DNA of 23,465 bases from IMG/VR virus record IMGVR_UViG_3300037459_000016, positions 1 to 23,465 of that record. One strand, 5' to 3'. Made by a program: the position numbers and the translations under genes. Below the pieces are notes generated by a model, which saw nothing but the letters and a program-made list of their open reading frames with translations, made no database searches and was not told the DNA's origin. This DNA is from a virus. This document shows positions 6,086-13,212 of the stretch, in pieces. Positions within the stretch are counted from its first letter, which is position 1, and each line of letters opens with the position of its first letter.

Positions 6086-6094
6086 CACCAAAAA

Positions 6095-7351
6095 ATGAAA
6101 ATACCATCTATAAGAGAAGTCGTAACATTATTTACAAGCCAAAGAAATCATAACGACTTCCTTAAGGGCGTTACTAATGTAGGAACTACCTCGGCTGGTG
6201 TTTCTATAACTACTGACAACTCTATGACTATTGCTGGAGTATATTCAGCTGTAAGAGTTATAACCGATGCAATTAGCCAACTACCAACACACGTTGTAAG
6301 AGAAGTAGGAAACAATATAGAGAAAGATAAATCACACGCTTTATTTCCTTTAGTTAGTAGACAGCCAAACGACCTAATGACAAACTTTGTATTTTGGCAA
6401 ATCATGTTCCCTAATGTTTTATTATGGGGCAATGCTTACGCAATTATAGATTTTGACCCACGGACAATGCGCCCTATTTCTTTACTGCCTGTACATCCAA
6501 GTATGGTAACTGTTAGTATTCAGAATGGAATATTAATGTACACGTTTAGATTAGAGGGTGGAACTGAATTCACTTTAGATCAAAGTAACGTATTGCATTA
6601 TAGAGGTTTAGGAGATCAATTAATGGGTAAGTCTGTAATAGATTTAGCTGAAGATAATTTAGGATTAGGTAAAGCTGCTGAAGGATTTGGAAGCACTTTC
6701 TTTGGTAATGGAACTAATATGAATGGGGTTTTAACAACTGATTCATCTTTAAGCGATAAAGCAAGAAAAAATATATCTGATTCTATAAGTAGTAGTAATG
6801 GAGGTTTGAGTAAATCTAACAAACTATTATTATTAGAAGAGGGTTTAAAATTCCAACCAACATCTATTGCTCCAGATTCAGCACAATTTTTAGAAACAAG
6901 AAAGTTTAGTATTGTAGATATTGCAAGATGGTTTAAACTTGCTCCACATAAGATAGCAGATTTAGAAAGGGCTACATTCTCAAACATAGAAGAACAAGAT
7001 TTAAATTTTGTTAAAGAAACTATACTTCCTTGGGTAATAATGATTGAGCAAGAGGATAATAGAAAACTATTAAGAGAGGACGAGAAAAATACGTTATCAA
7101 TTAAAAAGAATTTAGACGGGCTTTTAAGGGGTGATATTAAGACAAGATACGAAGCTCACAAAGTAGGTATTCAAAACGGATTTATAACTCCTAACGAAGC
7201 GAGAAAGAAAGAAAACATGAACCCTATAGATGGATTAGATACAACTTGGATGCAACTTAATACAGCACCTGTAGTAGATGGAACTAATCAACAAGCTAAA
7301 GAGGAAGAAGTAAAGGAAACTATTAAACCAAAAGAAGATGAAGAAAATTAA
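6095..7351 (+). CDS. phage portal protein, HK97 family
   Basis: The 418-residue protein forms the dodecameric ring at one capsid vertex through which DNA is packaged and ejected. Recognisable HK97-type blocks in order are AVRVITDAISQLP (about 52-64), LLWGNAYAIIDFDP (109-122), LLPVHPSMV (130-138), VLHYRGLG (166-173) then the long stem helix, and FSIVDIARWFKLAPHKIADL followed by SNIEEQDLNFV. The C-terminus is a charged Glu/Lys tail. Length is normal for the family. Its last bases overlap the protease start by 14 bases, which is typical of a coupled portal-protease pair. An alternative ATG at 6076 is in another frame and stops soon. Confidence 0.95.
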   Translation: MKIPSIREVVTLFTSQRNHNDFLKGVTNVGTTSAGVSITTDNSMTIAGVYSAVRVITDAISQLPTHVVREVGNNIEKDKSHALFPLVSRQPNDLMTNFVFWQIMFPNVLLWGNAYAIIDFDPRTMRPISLLPVHPSMVTVSIQNGILMYTFRLEGGTEFTLDQSNVLHYRGLGDQLMGKSVIDLAEDNLGLGKAAEGFGSTFFGNGTNMNGVLTTDSSLSDKARKNISDSISSSNGGLSKSNKLLLLEEGLKFQPTSIAPDSAQFLETRKFSIVDIARWFKLAPHKIADLERATFSNIEEQDLNFVKETILPWVIMIEQEDNRKLLREDEKNTLSIKKNLDGLLRGDIKTRYEAHKVGIQNGFITPNEARKKENMNPIDGLDTTWMQLNTAPVVDGTNQQAKEEEVKETIKPKEDEEN

Positions 7352-8015
7352 AATAGAGAGACAATATAGAAAGTTACATATTAAAAGTGGTGACATTAAC
7401 AAAGAAGAAAGAACTGTAGACGTTTCATTTAGTTCTGAAGAGCCAGTAGAAAGGTGGTTTGGTACTGAAATTTTAGATCATAAAAGCTCTTCAGTAGATT
7501 TGAATAGATTAAATAATGGTGCTGCTGTTTTAGAAGATCATGCAGGAGGTCAAATTGGAGTAGTAGAATTTGCTGAGATTAAAGAAGGTAGAGGTTTTGC
7601 TAAATTAAGATTCTCACAAAATGGTCAAGGGGCTAACGTATTTCAAGATATAGAAGACGGTATTAGAAGAAACATTTCTTTTGGTTATCAATTAAATGAT
7701 TTGACTTTAGAGAAGGAAGAGAAAGGAGAAAATCCAGTTTACAGAAGTAATAGCTGGACACCTTTCGAGATTAGCGTTGTTGGTACTCCAGCAGATACTA
7801 CAATAGGAATAGGTAGAAGCTCAGAAGATTCTAACGAAATAGAAGTAGATGATTCATTTAGAAACTTATCAGAAAAAACCACTACAGAAGATAAGGAAAA
7901 GGAATTAATCGAAAAGGAAGAGCAAAAAGAAACTAAAAGAGAATATTGCAAGATGGCTGAAAAAAGATTACTTTTGGCTAAGATGGGAGAAAACTCATTC
8001 AAAAAACAATCATAA
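7338..8015 (+). CDS. HK97-family prohead protease
   Basis: The 225-residue serine protease cleaves the capsid protein delta domain and itself during head maturation. It has the U35 layout. The N-terminal part is beta-rich. His68 in AAVLEDHAGGQIG is the catalytic histidine and Ser114 in RRNISFGY is the nucleophile. The block PFEISVVGTPADTTIGIGR then ends the catalytic domain. The C-terminal 60 residues are charged and may be a self-cleaved scaffold-like tail. The start overlaps the portal stop by 14 bases, and the gene is followed by two small hairpins and the major capsid gene, the classical HK97 order. Confidence 0.92.
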   Translation: MKKIKIERQYRKLHIKSGDINKEERTVDVSFSSEEPVERWFGTEILDHKSSSVDLNRLNNGAAVLEDHAGGQIGVVEFAEIKEGRGFAKLRFSQNGQGANVFQDIEDGIRRNISFGYQLNDLTLEKEEKGENPVYRSNSWTPFEISVVGTPADTTIGIGRSSEDSNEIEVDDSFRNLSEKTTTEDKEKELIEKEEQKETKREYCKMAEKRLLLAKMGENSFKKQS

Positions 8016-8067
8016 GGTATAGAAGCCTTATACTCAATTTTTATATTAATTAGGTAAAGAAGCCTAA
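8014..8067 (+). promoter_or_regulatory. two tandem hairpins upstream of the capsid gene
   Basis: Two related stem-loops lie in the protease-capsid gap. AAGG..CCTT (8014-8029, overlapping an alternative GTATA/TATAC pairing at 8017-8033) is the first. TTAGG (8050-8054) with CCTAA (8063-8067) is the second. Both share the core AGGTAWAGAAGCCT. The second ends exactly 15 bases before the capsid ATG. No T-run follows, so they look like mRNA stability or translation elements rather than terminators. Confidence 0.45.
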
Positions 8068-8082
8068 CACAAAAAAAGAAAG

Positions 8083-9294
8083 ATGGAATATAACACTAAA
8101 GCAGACGAAGAAAGAGCCGCTAAGTCGAGGTTAGAAGCTAAGGCTATAGTAGACTTCGCACAAAAGGAAGGTCGAGAAATGAACAAAGAAGAGAATGATT
8201 CGTTTGACTCTCACATGAAAGAGCATCAAAACGCTGAAGACTCAGTAAATAGAAAACGATCTTTAAACGAAGCGTTTGAAAAAGACACTCAAAATAAAGA
8301 AGTTATTGCTGATAAACTGGTTAAATCAGTAGACGAAATCAAAGAAACAGAAGTAAGACATCACGCAGCTATTATGGATTATCTTCGTAATGGTAATTTG
8401 AGAATGTCTGTTAGTAATAGAGAGCTTTTAGATAGAGCACAAACAGTAGGTACTAATTCAGAAGGTGGATATACAGTAGACACTTCTTTAGCAGCAGCTA
8501 TAGAGCAAGCTACTTTAGATTTTGGTGGTGTTCGTTCAGTAGCTAACGTATTTTCAACTTCTAAAGGTGGAGATTTAAGCATAGTAACAAATGATGATAC
8601 AAGCAATGTAGGTGAGCTATTAGCAGAAAGTGCTACAGCAGCAGCTTTAGATACTGCTTTTGGAGTCGTTACTTTAAACGCTCATAAATACTCTTCTAAA
8701 TCAATGTTAATTACAAGAGAGCTTTTGCAAGATTCTGAATATAATTTAGTTTCTTTCTTAGCAGAATTAATGGCAGAGAGAATAGGACGTATTACAAATA
8801 CTCATTATACAACTGGAGACGGTTCAGGTAAACCAAGAGGTATTGTTACAGCATCAGTAGCAGGAAAATCAGCAGCAGCTACAGGCGCAACAACCTTTAG
8901 CGAATTGTTAGACCTTAAACACTCAGTAGACTCTACTTATAGAAGTAACGCTACTTGGATGTTTAATGACAGCACTTTAGTTGCACTTAAGAAATTGGCT
9001 ATTGTTTCGGCTAATCAGTCTTTATGGCAGCCCGGCATCGTAGGTGGTGCTCCTTCAACTATTGATGGTCAAGCATACACAGTTAACAATGATATGGCTT
9101 CAATGGCAACAACAACTAAACCAATTATCTACGGAGATATGAAAAAGTACTGGGTAAGAGATGTTGCAGGAGTTGAGATTTTAAGAAGTGACGAATTGAA
9201 CATGTTGAAAGGACAAGTTACATTTGTTGGATTCTCTCGAACGGATGCTGATTTAGTGAATACTGCTGCAATTAAGCACATGGTAATGGCATAA
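8083..9294 (+). CDS. major capsid protein, HK97 fold
   Basis: The 403-residue main shell protein. Residues 1 to about 105 are a charged helical delta domain (EERAAKSRLEAKAIVDF and onward), which acts as a built-in scaffold and is normally removed by the adjacent protease. The mature domain starts near the sequence SEGGYTVDTSLA (about 126). Family marks include GRITNTHYTTGDGSGKPRGI, WMFNDSTL and the C-terminal EILRSDELNMLKGQVTFVGFSRTDADL. No separate scaffold gene is present, as expected for this type. A strong terminator follows 37 bases after the stop, and a pair of hairpins precedes the start. Confidence 0.95.
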   Translation: MEYNTKADEERAAKSRLEAKAIVDFAQKEGREMNKEENDSFDSHMKEHQNAEDSVNRKRSLNEAFEKDTQNKEVIADKLVKSVDEIKETEVRHHAAIMDYLRNGNLRMSVSNRELLDRAQTVGTNSEGGYTVDTSLAAAIEQATLDFGGVRSVANVFSTSKGGDLSIVTNDDTSNVGELLAESATAAALDTAFGVVTLNAHKYSSKSMLITRELLQDSEYNLVSFLAELMAERIGRITNTHYTTGDGSGKPRGIVTASVAGKSAAATGATTFSELLDLKHSVDSTYRSNATWMFNDSTLVALKKLAIVSANQSLWQPGIVGGAPSTIDGQAYTVNNDMASMATTTKPIIYGDMKKYWVRDVAGVEILRSDELNMLKGQVTFVGFSRTDADLVNTAAIKHMVMA

Positions 9295-9331
9295 ACTAAT
9301 TTGTAGTTTAGCTTTAATTAAGTTAATCGGG

Positions 9332-9363
9332 AAGGGCTGCTGCAACTGTAGCAGCCCTTTTTT
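9332..9363 (+). terminator. strong rho-independent terminator after the capsid gene
   Basis: Stem GGGCTGCT (9334-9341) with AGCAGCCC (9350-9357), extendable by two inner pairs to an AACT loop, followed by six T. It would end or thin out transcripts after the capsid gene, raising capsid over connector expression if partly read through. Confidence 0.9.
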
Positions 9364-9375
9364 AATATATAAGAT

Positions 9376-9579
9376 ATGGAAGTACAATTTTTAGAACCAA
9401 TGGCAGGAAGTCAAGTAGTTTATGAAACTAATGTAATTTACGACTTACCAAAGGATGAAGCAAAAAGATACATAGAGCATGGAATTTGTTGTTTACCTGA
9501 AGATGCAGAAGAGGCGTTAGAAGTTAAACAAACTGTAATAGCTCCAAAACCAAAAGAAAAGAAAAAAGCTAAAAAGTAA
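9376..9579 (+). CDS. small head-tail module protein with Lys-rich tail, 67 aa
   Basis: Residues 1-40 form a small beta-alpha unit with the pattern V-x-F-L..., then LPKDEAKRYIEHGICC. The tail is nearly all Lys, Pro and Glu (PKPKEKKKAKK). This kind of small protein often sits between the capsid and the gp6 connector gene in HK97-like phages; its role is not established. It resembles the 72-residue product at 12209-12427 in length, start (MEVQFL/MEIVLL), the Ile-x-x-GI motif and the Lys tail, so the two may be paralogues. The last base overlaps the next ATG (TAATG). Confidence 0.7.
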   Translation: MEVQFLEPMAGSQVVYETNVIYDLPKDEAKRYIEHGICCLPEDAEEALEVKQTVIAPKPKEKKKAKK

Positions 9580-10172
9580 TGTCGAGTTATCAAATAACAG
9601 TACAACCAGCAACCGAGCCAATAACATTGGTAGAGGCTAAAGATCATTTAAGAGTTGACTTCTCAGACGAGGACGGCTATATAGATACTTTGATAGCTAC
9701 AGCAAGGAAGTACTGCGAACAATACACGAATAGAGTATTTATTACTCAAACATGGAGACAAAACTTAGATTTCTTTCCTAATGTTATTCAGTTAAAAGTT
9801 AATCCTATTATTAGTTTAACGAGTTTAAAGTATTTTGATACTAACGAATCTCTAACAACTATAACGGATGATTCTGCTAACTTCCAGAAGGATTTTTTAA
9901 GCGATGTAGGGAGCTTACACGAAGGATTAACTAATAGTTTTCCAAGTGTAGGAAATACAATTAACCCTATTGAGATTATAACGGTTTGCGGTTATGGTGA
10001 TGCTTCAGATGTACCAGACGATATTAAACACGCTATTAAGTTAATGGTAAGTCATTTATACGAGAATAGAGATAGCGTTAATGTTGTTGTAGGTGGATTG
10101 ACTCAGCAAATAGAATTACCTAATTCGGTTAAACATTTATTAGCACACTATAGAGTTTTAACATTTGGATAA
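9579..10172 (+). CDS. gp6-like head-tail connector
   Basis: The 197-residue helical protein probably forms the ring under the portal to which the head-closure protein binds. The N-terminus (EPITLVEAKDHLRVDFSDED, about residues 14-33) followed by YIDTLIATARKYCEQYTNRVF is the hallmark of the phage gp6-like/QLRG connector family. The later helix HAIKLMVSHLYENRDSV (about 159-175) matches the family's conserved C-terminal helix. A beta-rich insertion lies between. Length is in the normal range. The start overlaps the previous stop by one base. Confidence 0.85.
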   Translation: MSSYQITVQPATEPITLVEAKDHLRVDFSDEDGYIDTLIATARKYCEQYTNRVFITQTWRQNLDFFPNVIQLKVNPIISLTSLKYFDTNESLTTITDDSANFQKDFLSDVGSLHEGLTNSFPSVGNTINPIEIITVCGYGDASDVPDDIKHAIKLMVSHLYENRDSVNVVVGGLTQQIELPNSVKHLLAHYRVLTFG

Positions 10173-10183
10173 AAAGATAAATT

Positions 10184-10288
10184 ATGAAAAATATTATTGA
10201 GAAAATGAGAAGCGTTACAATTGTTTTAATGACTATTATTACGGTAATAGTTTTAATTGATATGATTATCAAGTATGTAAATGGATAA
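10184..10288 (+). CDS. single-pass membrane peptide, 34 aa
   Basis: A 34-residue product with a short basic start (MKNIIEKMRS) and a hydrophobic segment of about 20 residues (VTIVLMTIITVIVLIDMIIK). Its stop lies eight bases inside the glycosyltransferase-like gene, whose ATG is at 10281, so the two are translationally coupled and probably act together. Like the next gene, it interrupts the usual connector-to-head-closure order and looks like inserted cargo. A membrane anchor or partner for the glycosyltransferase is a guess; holin-like action is not supported by one segment alone. Confidence 0.55.
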   Translation: MKNIIEKMRSVTIVLMTIITVIVLIDMIIKYVNG

Positions 10289-10958
10289 AAAGATACTAAT
10301 ATTACTCCCGATTTGGAAACGTGAAAGCATAACAAAGATTTGCTTTGATAATTTAAAGGAACTACAAAAAGAATTTAACATTGAGGTGTTATGTATAGTT
10401 TCCGAGCAATGGGCAAAGATATTAGCATTTGAATACGGTTTTAAGTACGTGAACGCTTCTAACGAATGTTTAGGTACAAAGATGAATATAGGAGTTAGAG
10501 AGTCTTTAAAGTACAAGTATGATTACTTAATGAATTTAGGTAGTGACGACATTATAACAAAAGAATTATTCAATTGTTATTCTGATTATTTTAAAATTAA
10601 CTATCCTTTCTTTGGAGGTACAAGATTAACGTTTATTAATAGTGCCAGTAAAGAGATTAAAACGTGCGATTATCAGGTGTTGATAGGTGCTGGTAGATGT
10701 ATTAGAAGGGACGAATTAGAAAAGGTATTAGACAGAGGTGAAATGTATGATAAAATACAGAAGGGCTTAGATATGAATAGTATGAGTAAATTTATTTGTT
10801 CAATGACTGAGATTAAAAACCCTTTTACAAGTATTTACGATATTAAAAGCGATGTTAATATTTGGACCTATACAAACATTGGAGGAACAACTATAGATTT
10901 CGAGAAAGGCGTTGAGGGATTAAGTACAAAACAAATAGATAATATATTAGAGCTATGA
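10281..10958 (+). CDS. glycosyltransferase-like protein, 225 aa
   Basis: MDKKILILLPIWKRESITKI is the first strand and helix of a GT-A nucleotide-sugar-binding fold, as in family 2 transferases. A helix with LGTKMNIGVRES (about 64-75) is typical of the segment before the DXD strand. Then YLMNLGSDDIIT (82-93) carries Asp89-Asp90 at the metal-binding position, and GAGRCIRRDELEKV (136-149) fits the acceptor loop. It is a second, different glycosyltransferase-like gene within the structural operon, wedged between connector and head-closure genes and overlapping both neighbours (eight bases upstream, four downstream). It may modify a virion protein or host surface glycan; the substrate is unknown. 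Confidence 0.65.
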   Translation: MDKKILILLPIWKRESITKICFDNLKELQKEFNIEVLCIVSEQWAKILAFEYGFKYVNASNECLGTKMNIGVRESLKYKYDYLMNLGSDDIITKELFNCYSDYFKINYPFFGGTRLTFINSASKEIKTCDYQVLIGAGRCIRRDELEKVLDRGEMYDKIQKGLDMNSMSKFICSMTEIKNPFTSIYDIKSDVNIWTYTNIGGTTIDFEKGVEGLSTKQIDNILEL

Positions 10959-11278
10959 TTAATTCTGGTAGATTAGATAGAAGGATAATAATACAAGAGA
11001 AATCTATTGTATTAGCTACTAACGGGCAGCAAACCGAAACGTGGGCTACTTTTTTAACTGTATGGTCCAATCCTGTAGAAAAGGATGGATTTGAAAAGAC
11101 AGATAATAACAACCGTTCTACTATGCGAATGGTATTTTTTAGGGTAAGATATAACAGCACTATAACTAATGAAATGCGTGTAGTTTGGGAAGGTCAATCT
11201 TATAAAATAGAGGACACTAAAGAGCTTGGAAGGAAAGAGGGTTTAATTATTAACACAAGTTTACTAACTCAAGACTAA
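10955..11278 (+). CDS. phage head closure protein (SPP1 gp16-like)
   Basis: The 107-residue beta-barrel protein closes the connector pore and joins head to tail. The pattern INSGRLDRRIIIQEKS near the start, WATFLTVWSNPVEKDGFE in the middle and VRYNSTITNEMRVVWEGQSYKIEDTKELG is a clear phage head-tail joining family signature (beta strands around R-IxxR and W-GxxYxI). Length is typical. The ATG overlaps the TGA of the glycosyltransferase-like gene (ATGA) and its own stop overlaps the next ATG by one base. Confidence 0.88.
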   Translation: MINSGRLDRRIIIQEKSIVLATNGQQTETWATFLTVWSNPVEKDGFEKTDNNNRSTMRMVFFRVRYNSTITNEMRVVWEGQSYKIEDTKELGRKEGLIINTSLLTQD

Positions 11279-11805
11279 TGGCTAAGGATGGTATAAGTAT
11301 ACAGTTTAGAGGTGGAGATAAGTTAGATAGGGCTTTATCTAAAATGGCTGTAACTCATCAATCTAAATCATCTGCTATTGTTAATAGTTCGCTATCTGCC
11401 GCTACAACACAAGTTAAAAAAGAACTTAAGAGGGAGGTCCCTGTTTGGGGAGGTAAAGATACAAAAGGATTTAAAACAAAATCGAGAAATACTTCTGTAG
11501 GACAATTAAGAAGGTCTATAGTTGGAGGTTTACGAAAACAGGTTGACGTTCCGAGAGATGTATTCTTAGCTGGTGTATGGTTTAAAACTGCTTTTGGTGG
11601 CGCAAAGACAGGTTATGATGATGGGTTTTTTATAAAGTTTTTAGATGAAAAAACTAAATCTAATGCTTTTGGTGCAACTGGAGGGCATAATTTTATTGCT
11701 AAAGGAGTTAAAAAATCAGAATCTAAATTTAAAAATAAGATAGGAGGTAATTTAGCCAGAAAAATATCTATTTTGAGTCAAAAAATAATTAATAAAGAAC
11801 TGTAA
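11278..11805 (+). CDS. HK97 gp10-like tail completion protein
   Basis: The 175-residue basic protein resembles the HK97-gp10 family. An N-terminal GGDKLDRALSKMA helix is followed by a long helix (KSSAIVNSSLSAATTQVKKELKREVP), then GQLRRSIV (about residues 76-83), the conserved strand region with VWFKTAFGGAKTGYDDGFFIKFLDEKT, and a final basic helix starting at FIAKGVKKSE. Family members act at the head-tail interface. It sits between head closure and the DUF3168-like gene, the expected order. TAATG overlaps join it to both neighbours. Confidence 0.82.
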   Translation: MAKDGISIQFRGGDKLDRALSKMAVTHQSKSSAIVNSSLSAATTQVKKELKREVPVWGGKDTKGFKTKSRNTSVGQLRRSIVGGLRKQVDVPRDVFLAGVWFKTAFGGAKTGYDDGFFIKFLDEKTKSNAFGATGGHNFIAKGVKKSESKFKNKIGGNLARKISILSQKIINKEL

Positions 11806-12200
11806 TGGCTAAAGGTATAGGAGATGTATTATATAATTTGCTCAGTAATGATGTAGATGTTTCTGCTATTGTAGGAACTAAGATTTACCCCTTTATAGCT
11901 ATTGAAGATGTTCAAGACCCTTACATAGTTTATACTATTGAAGGAGTTGATCCTACGCAAGATAAAGACGGACCAAGCGTATTAGATACTATAACGGTTA
12001 ATATAGAATTATATACTGAAACATTAAGCGAATTAGAGGACTTAGGAAACAAAGTAAGAGCTTTATTAGATAGAAATAGCGGTATAATAGAAACTATTTG
12101 TGTTCAATCAATATCTTTTACAGCAGAAGATAGTGGTTATGCCGATGAAGATAGAGTATATTTAAAGATTCAATCATACTCGATAAGAGTAACTAAATAA
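11805..12200 (+). CDS. tail terminator / DUF3168-like protein
   Basis: The 131-residue alpha/beta protein has VLYNLLSNDVDVSAIVGTKIYP (about 8-29), then PYIVYTIEG (37-45) and TVNIELYTETLSELEDLGNKVRALLD (about 64-89), a clear DUF3168 pattern. The family caps the tail tube and interacts with the connector. Its length is normal. It overlaps the gp10-like stop by one base and is followed eight bases later by a small Lys-tailed protein gene. Confidence 0.85.
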   Translation: MAKGIGDVLYNLLSNDVDVSAIVGTKIYPFIAIEDVQDPYIVYTIEGVDPTQDKDGPSVLDTITVNIELYTETLSELEDLGNKVRALLDRNSGIIETICVQSISFTAEDSGYADEDRVYLKIQSYSIRVTK

Positions 12201-12208
12201 TTAAAGAT

Positions 12209-12427
12209 ATGGAAATAGTATTATTAAAGAAATATAAGCCACATTCAAGAGAGCTTAAAGTAGGTACTCAAATGGGAGTAACACAAGAGGTAGGATTAGA
12301 CCTTATTAAAAAAGGAATAGCAAGAGATTTTACAAAAGAGTATAATGCTGATCTTCAAAAGAAAAGAGATGAAGACGATGATATTGTAGAGGAAAAAAAG
12401 GTAGAGAAAAAGAAAAAAAATAACTAA
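12209..12427 (+). CDS. small Lys-tailed protein, 72 aa, paralogue-like
   Basis: Starts MEIVLLKKY and continues with a beta-alpha unit ending DLIKKGIARDF, then an acidic linker and a Lys-rich end (EEKKVEKKKKNN). The layout mirrors the 67-residue product at 9376-9579, including start, I-x-x-GI motif and tail. It lies directly before the tail-tube gene, while its counterpart lies directly after the capsid gene. Role unknown; an accessory binding to capsid or tail tube is a possibility. The 48 bases after it hold the hairpin upstream of the tail-tube gene. Confidence 0.7.
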   Translation: MEIVLLKKYKPHSRELKVGTQMGVTQEVGLDLIKKGIARDFTKEYNADLQKKRDEDDDIVEEKKVEKKKKNN

Positions 12428-12442
12428 TTTTACATTAATCAA

Positions 12443-12460
12443 CTGTGTTAAGTAACACGG
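12443..12460 (+). promoter_or_regulatory. hairpin 15 bases upstream of tail-tube start
   Basis: CTGTGTTA-AG-TAACACGG folds into an eight-pair stem with one T-G pair and a two-base centre, or a shorter stem with an AAGT loop. It ends exactly 15 bases before ATG 12476. It pairs in structure with the hairpin at 13677-13694, which differs only by compensatory changes. Confidence 0.6.
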
Positions 12461-12475
12461 TACAAAATTAACAAA

Positions 12476-12886
12476 ATGGCAACAACAGGACCCGTAAATG
12501 GAACAGACTTTGGCGTATATGTCGGAGCAACAAAAGTAGCACACGCAACGAGTGCAAGTATATCATCTTCAATGAGTGTTAGAGATGCAACCAGTAAGGA
12601 TAGCGCTGGTAATTCAGAATCTTTAGAAGGGATGATGGAATGGAGCATTGAAGGTGAAGGTTTATTTGCCTTAGATGCATCTTATGGTTATAAAGATTTA
12701 CACACGGTATTAAGATCAAGAGGTGTAGTTACAGTTAGATTTAGCTCTGAGACTTCAGGAGATGAGTATCACGAAGGACAAGCGTTTTTAGTAGATTTAT
12801 CTGCTGATGCTGGATTAGAAGAGACTATGACATTTAGTTTTTCTTTTACTGGTACAGGACCATTAAACTTAAAACAATTAACATAA
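12476..12886 (+). CDS. major tail tube protein
   Basis: The 136-residue beta-rich protein of the TP901-1-like tail tube family polymerises into the tail tube. The N-terminus (GTDFGVYVGATKVAHATSAS) gives the first strands, then RDATSKDSAGNSESLEGMMEWSIEGEGLF (about 38-66) has the family's conserved R-D-x-T-x-K-D ... W motif. The C-terminus (EETMTFSFSFTGTGPLNLKQ) forms the last strands. It is preceded by a regulatory hairpin and followed by the G/T chaperone genes, the normal siphovirus order. Confidence 0.9.
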   Translation: MATTGPVNGTDFGVYVGATKVAHATSASISSSMSVRDATSKDSAGNSESLEGMMEWSIEGEGLFALDASYGYKDLHTVLRSRGVVTVRFSSETSGDEYHEGQAFLVDLSADAGLEETMTFSFSFTGTGPLNLKQLT

Positions 12887-12900
12887 ATAATAATTAACAA

Positions 12901-12918
12901 GCTAAACTACAAATTATG
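12901..12918 (+). repeat. 18-base leader repeat, copy 2
   Basis: GCTAAACTACAAATTATG, including the start codon of the chaperone G gene, is identical to the sequence at 5201-5218 that includes the start of the Fis-type gene. An exact 18-base match ending in two start codons 7.7 kb apart is unlikely to be chance. Confidence 0.7.
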
Positions 12919-13212
12919 AAGGTTAAAATAGGAGATAAAGAGTACACTTTAAATTACAGTAATAGAGTAATCTATGATATAGAAGATCATTTTGGAGAAT
13001 CTATTAGTAAGTTTTTAGTTAGAGGTGACGATCATACTAAGAAAGAGTTAGGGCATTTGATACACTTCGGTGTTAAAGATGATATGACTTTTGAAGAGTT
13101 TACAGATAATATGAAGTTATCTCAATACGTACAAGCTCAACTTGATGTGGTATCTGCGTTATCGTCTGCTTTTGGAATTGATAGTTCAAAAAAAAAGGGC
13201 AAAGTGACGTAA
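12916..13212 (+). CDS. tail assembly chaperone G-like protein, 98 aa
   Basis: The short form of the tail assembly chaperone pair. It has a beta N-terminus (MKVKIGDKEYTLNY), a helix NRVIYDIEDHFGESISKFL and a helical body with FGVKDDMTFEEFTDNM, ending in SSKKKGKVT. Such proteins coat the tape measure protein while the tube grows. The gene ends just after an A AAA AAG GG slippery run (13191-13199). A -1 slip there enters the frame of the T-like gene and gives a 253-residue fusion. The position between tail tube and tape measure is canonical. Confidence 0.82.
   Translation: MKVKIGDKEYTLNYSNRVIYDIEDHFGESISKFLVRGDDHTKKELGHLIHFGVKDDMTFEEFTDNMKLSQYVQAQLDVVSALSSAFGIDSSKKKGKVT
13191..13197 (+). promoter_or_regulatory. 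programmed -1 frameshift site (A AAA AAG)
   Basis: Nine A (13188-13196) then GGG. In the G frame this reads A AAA AAG, the classical X XXY YYZ heptamer, 15 codon-frame bases before the TAA. The -1 frame is open from 13188 through 13676. A weak stem AGTG/CACT (13203-13206 with 13220-13223) starts five bases downstream. Confidence 0.75.
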
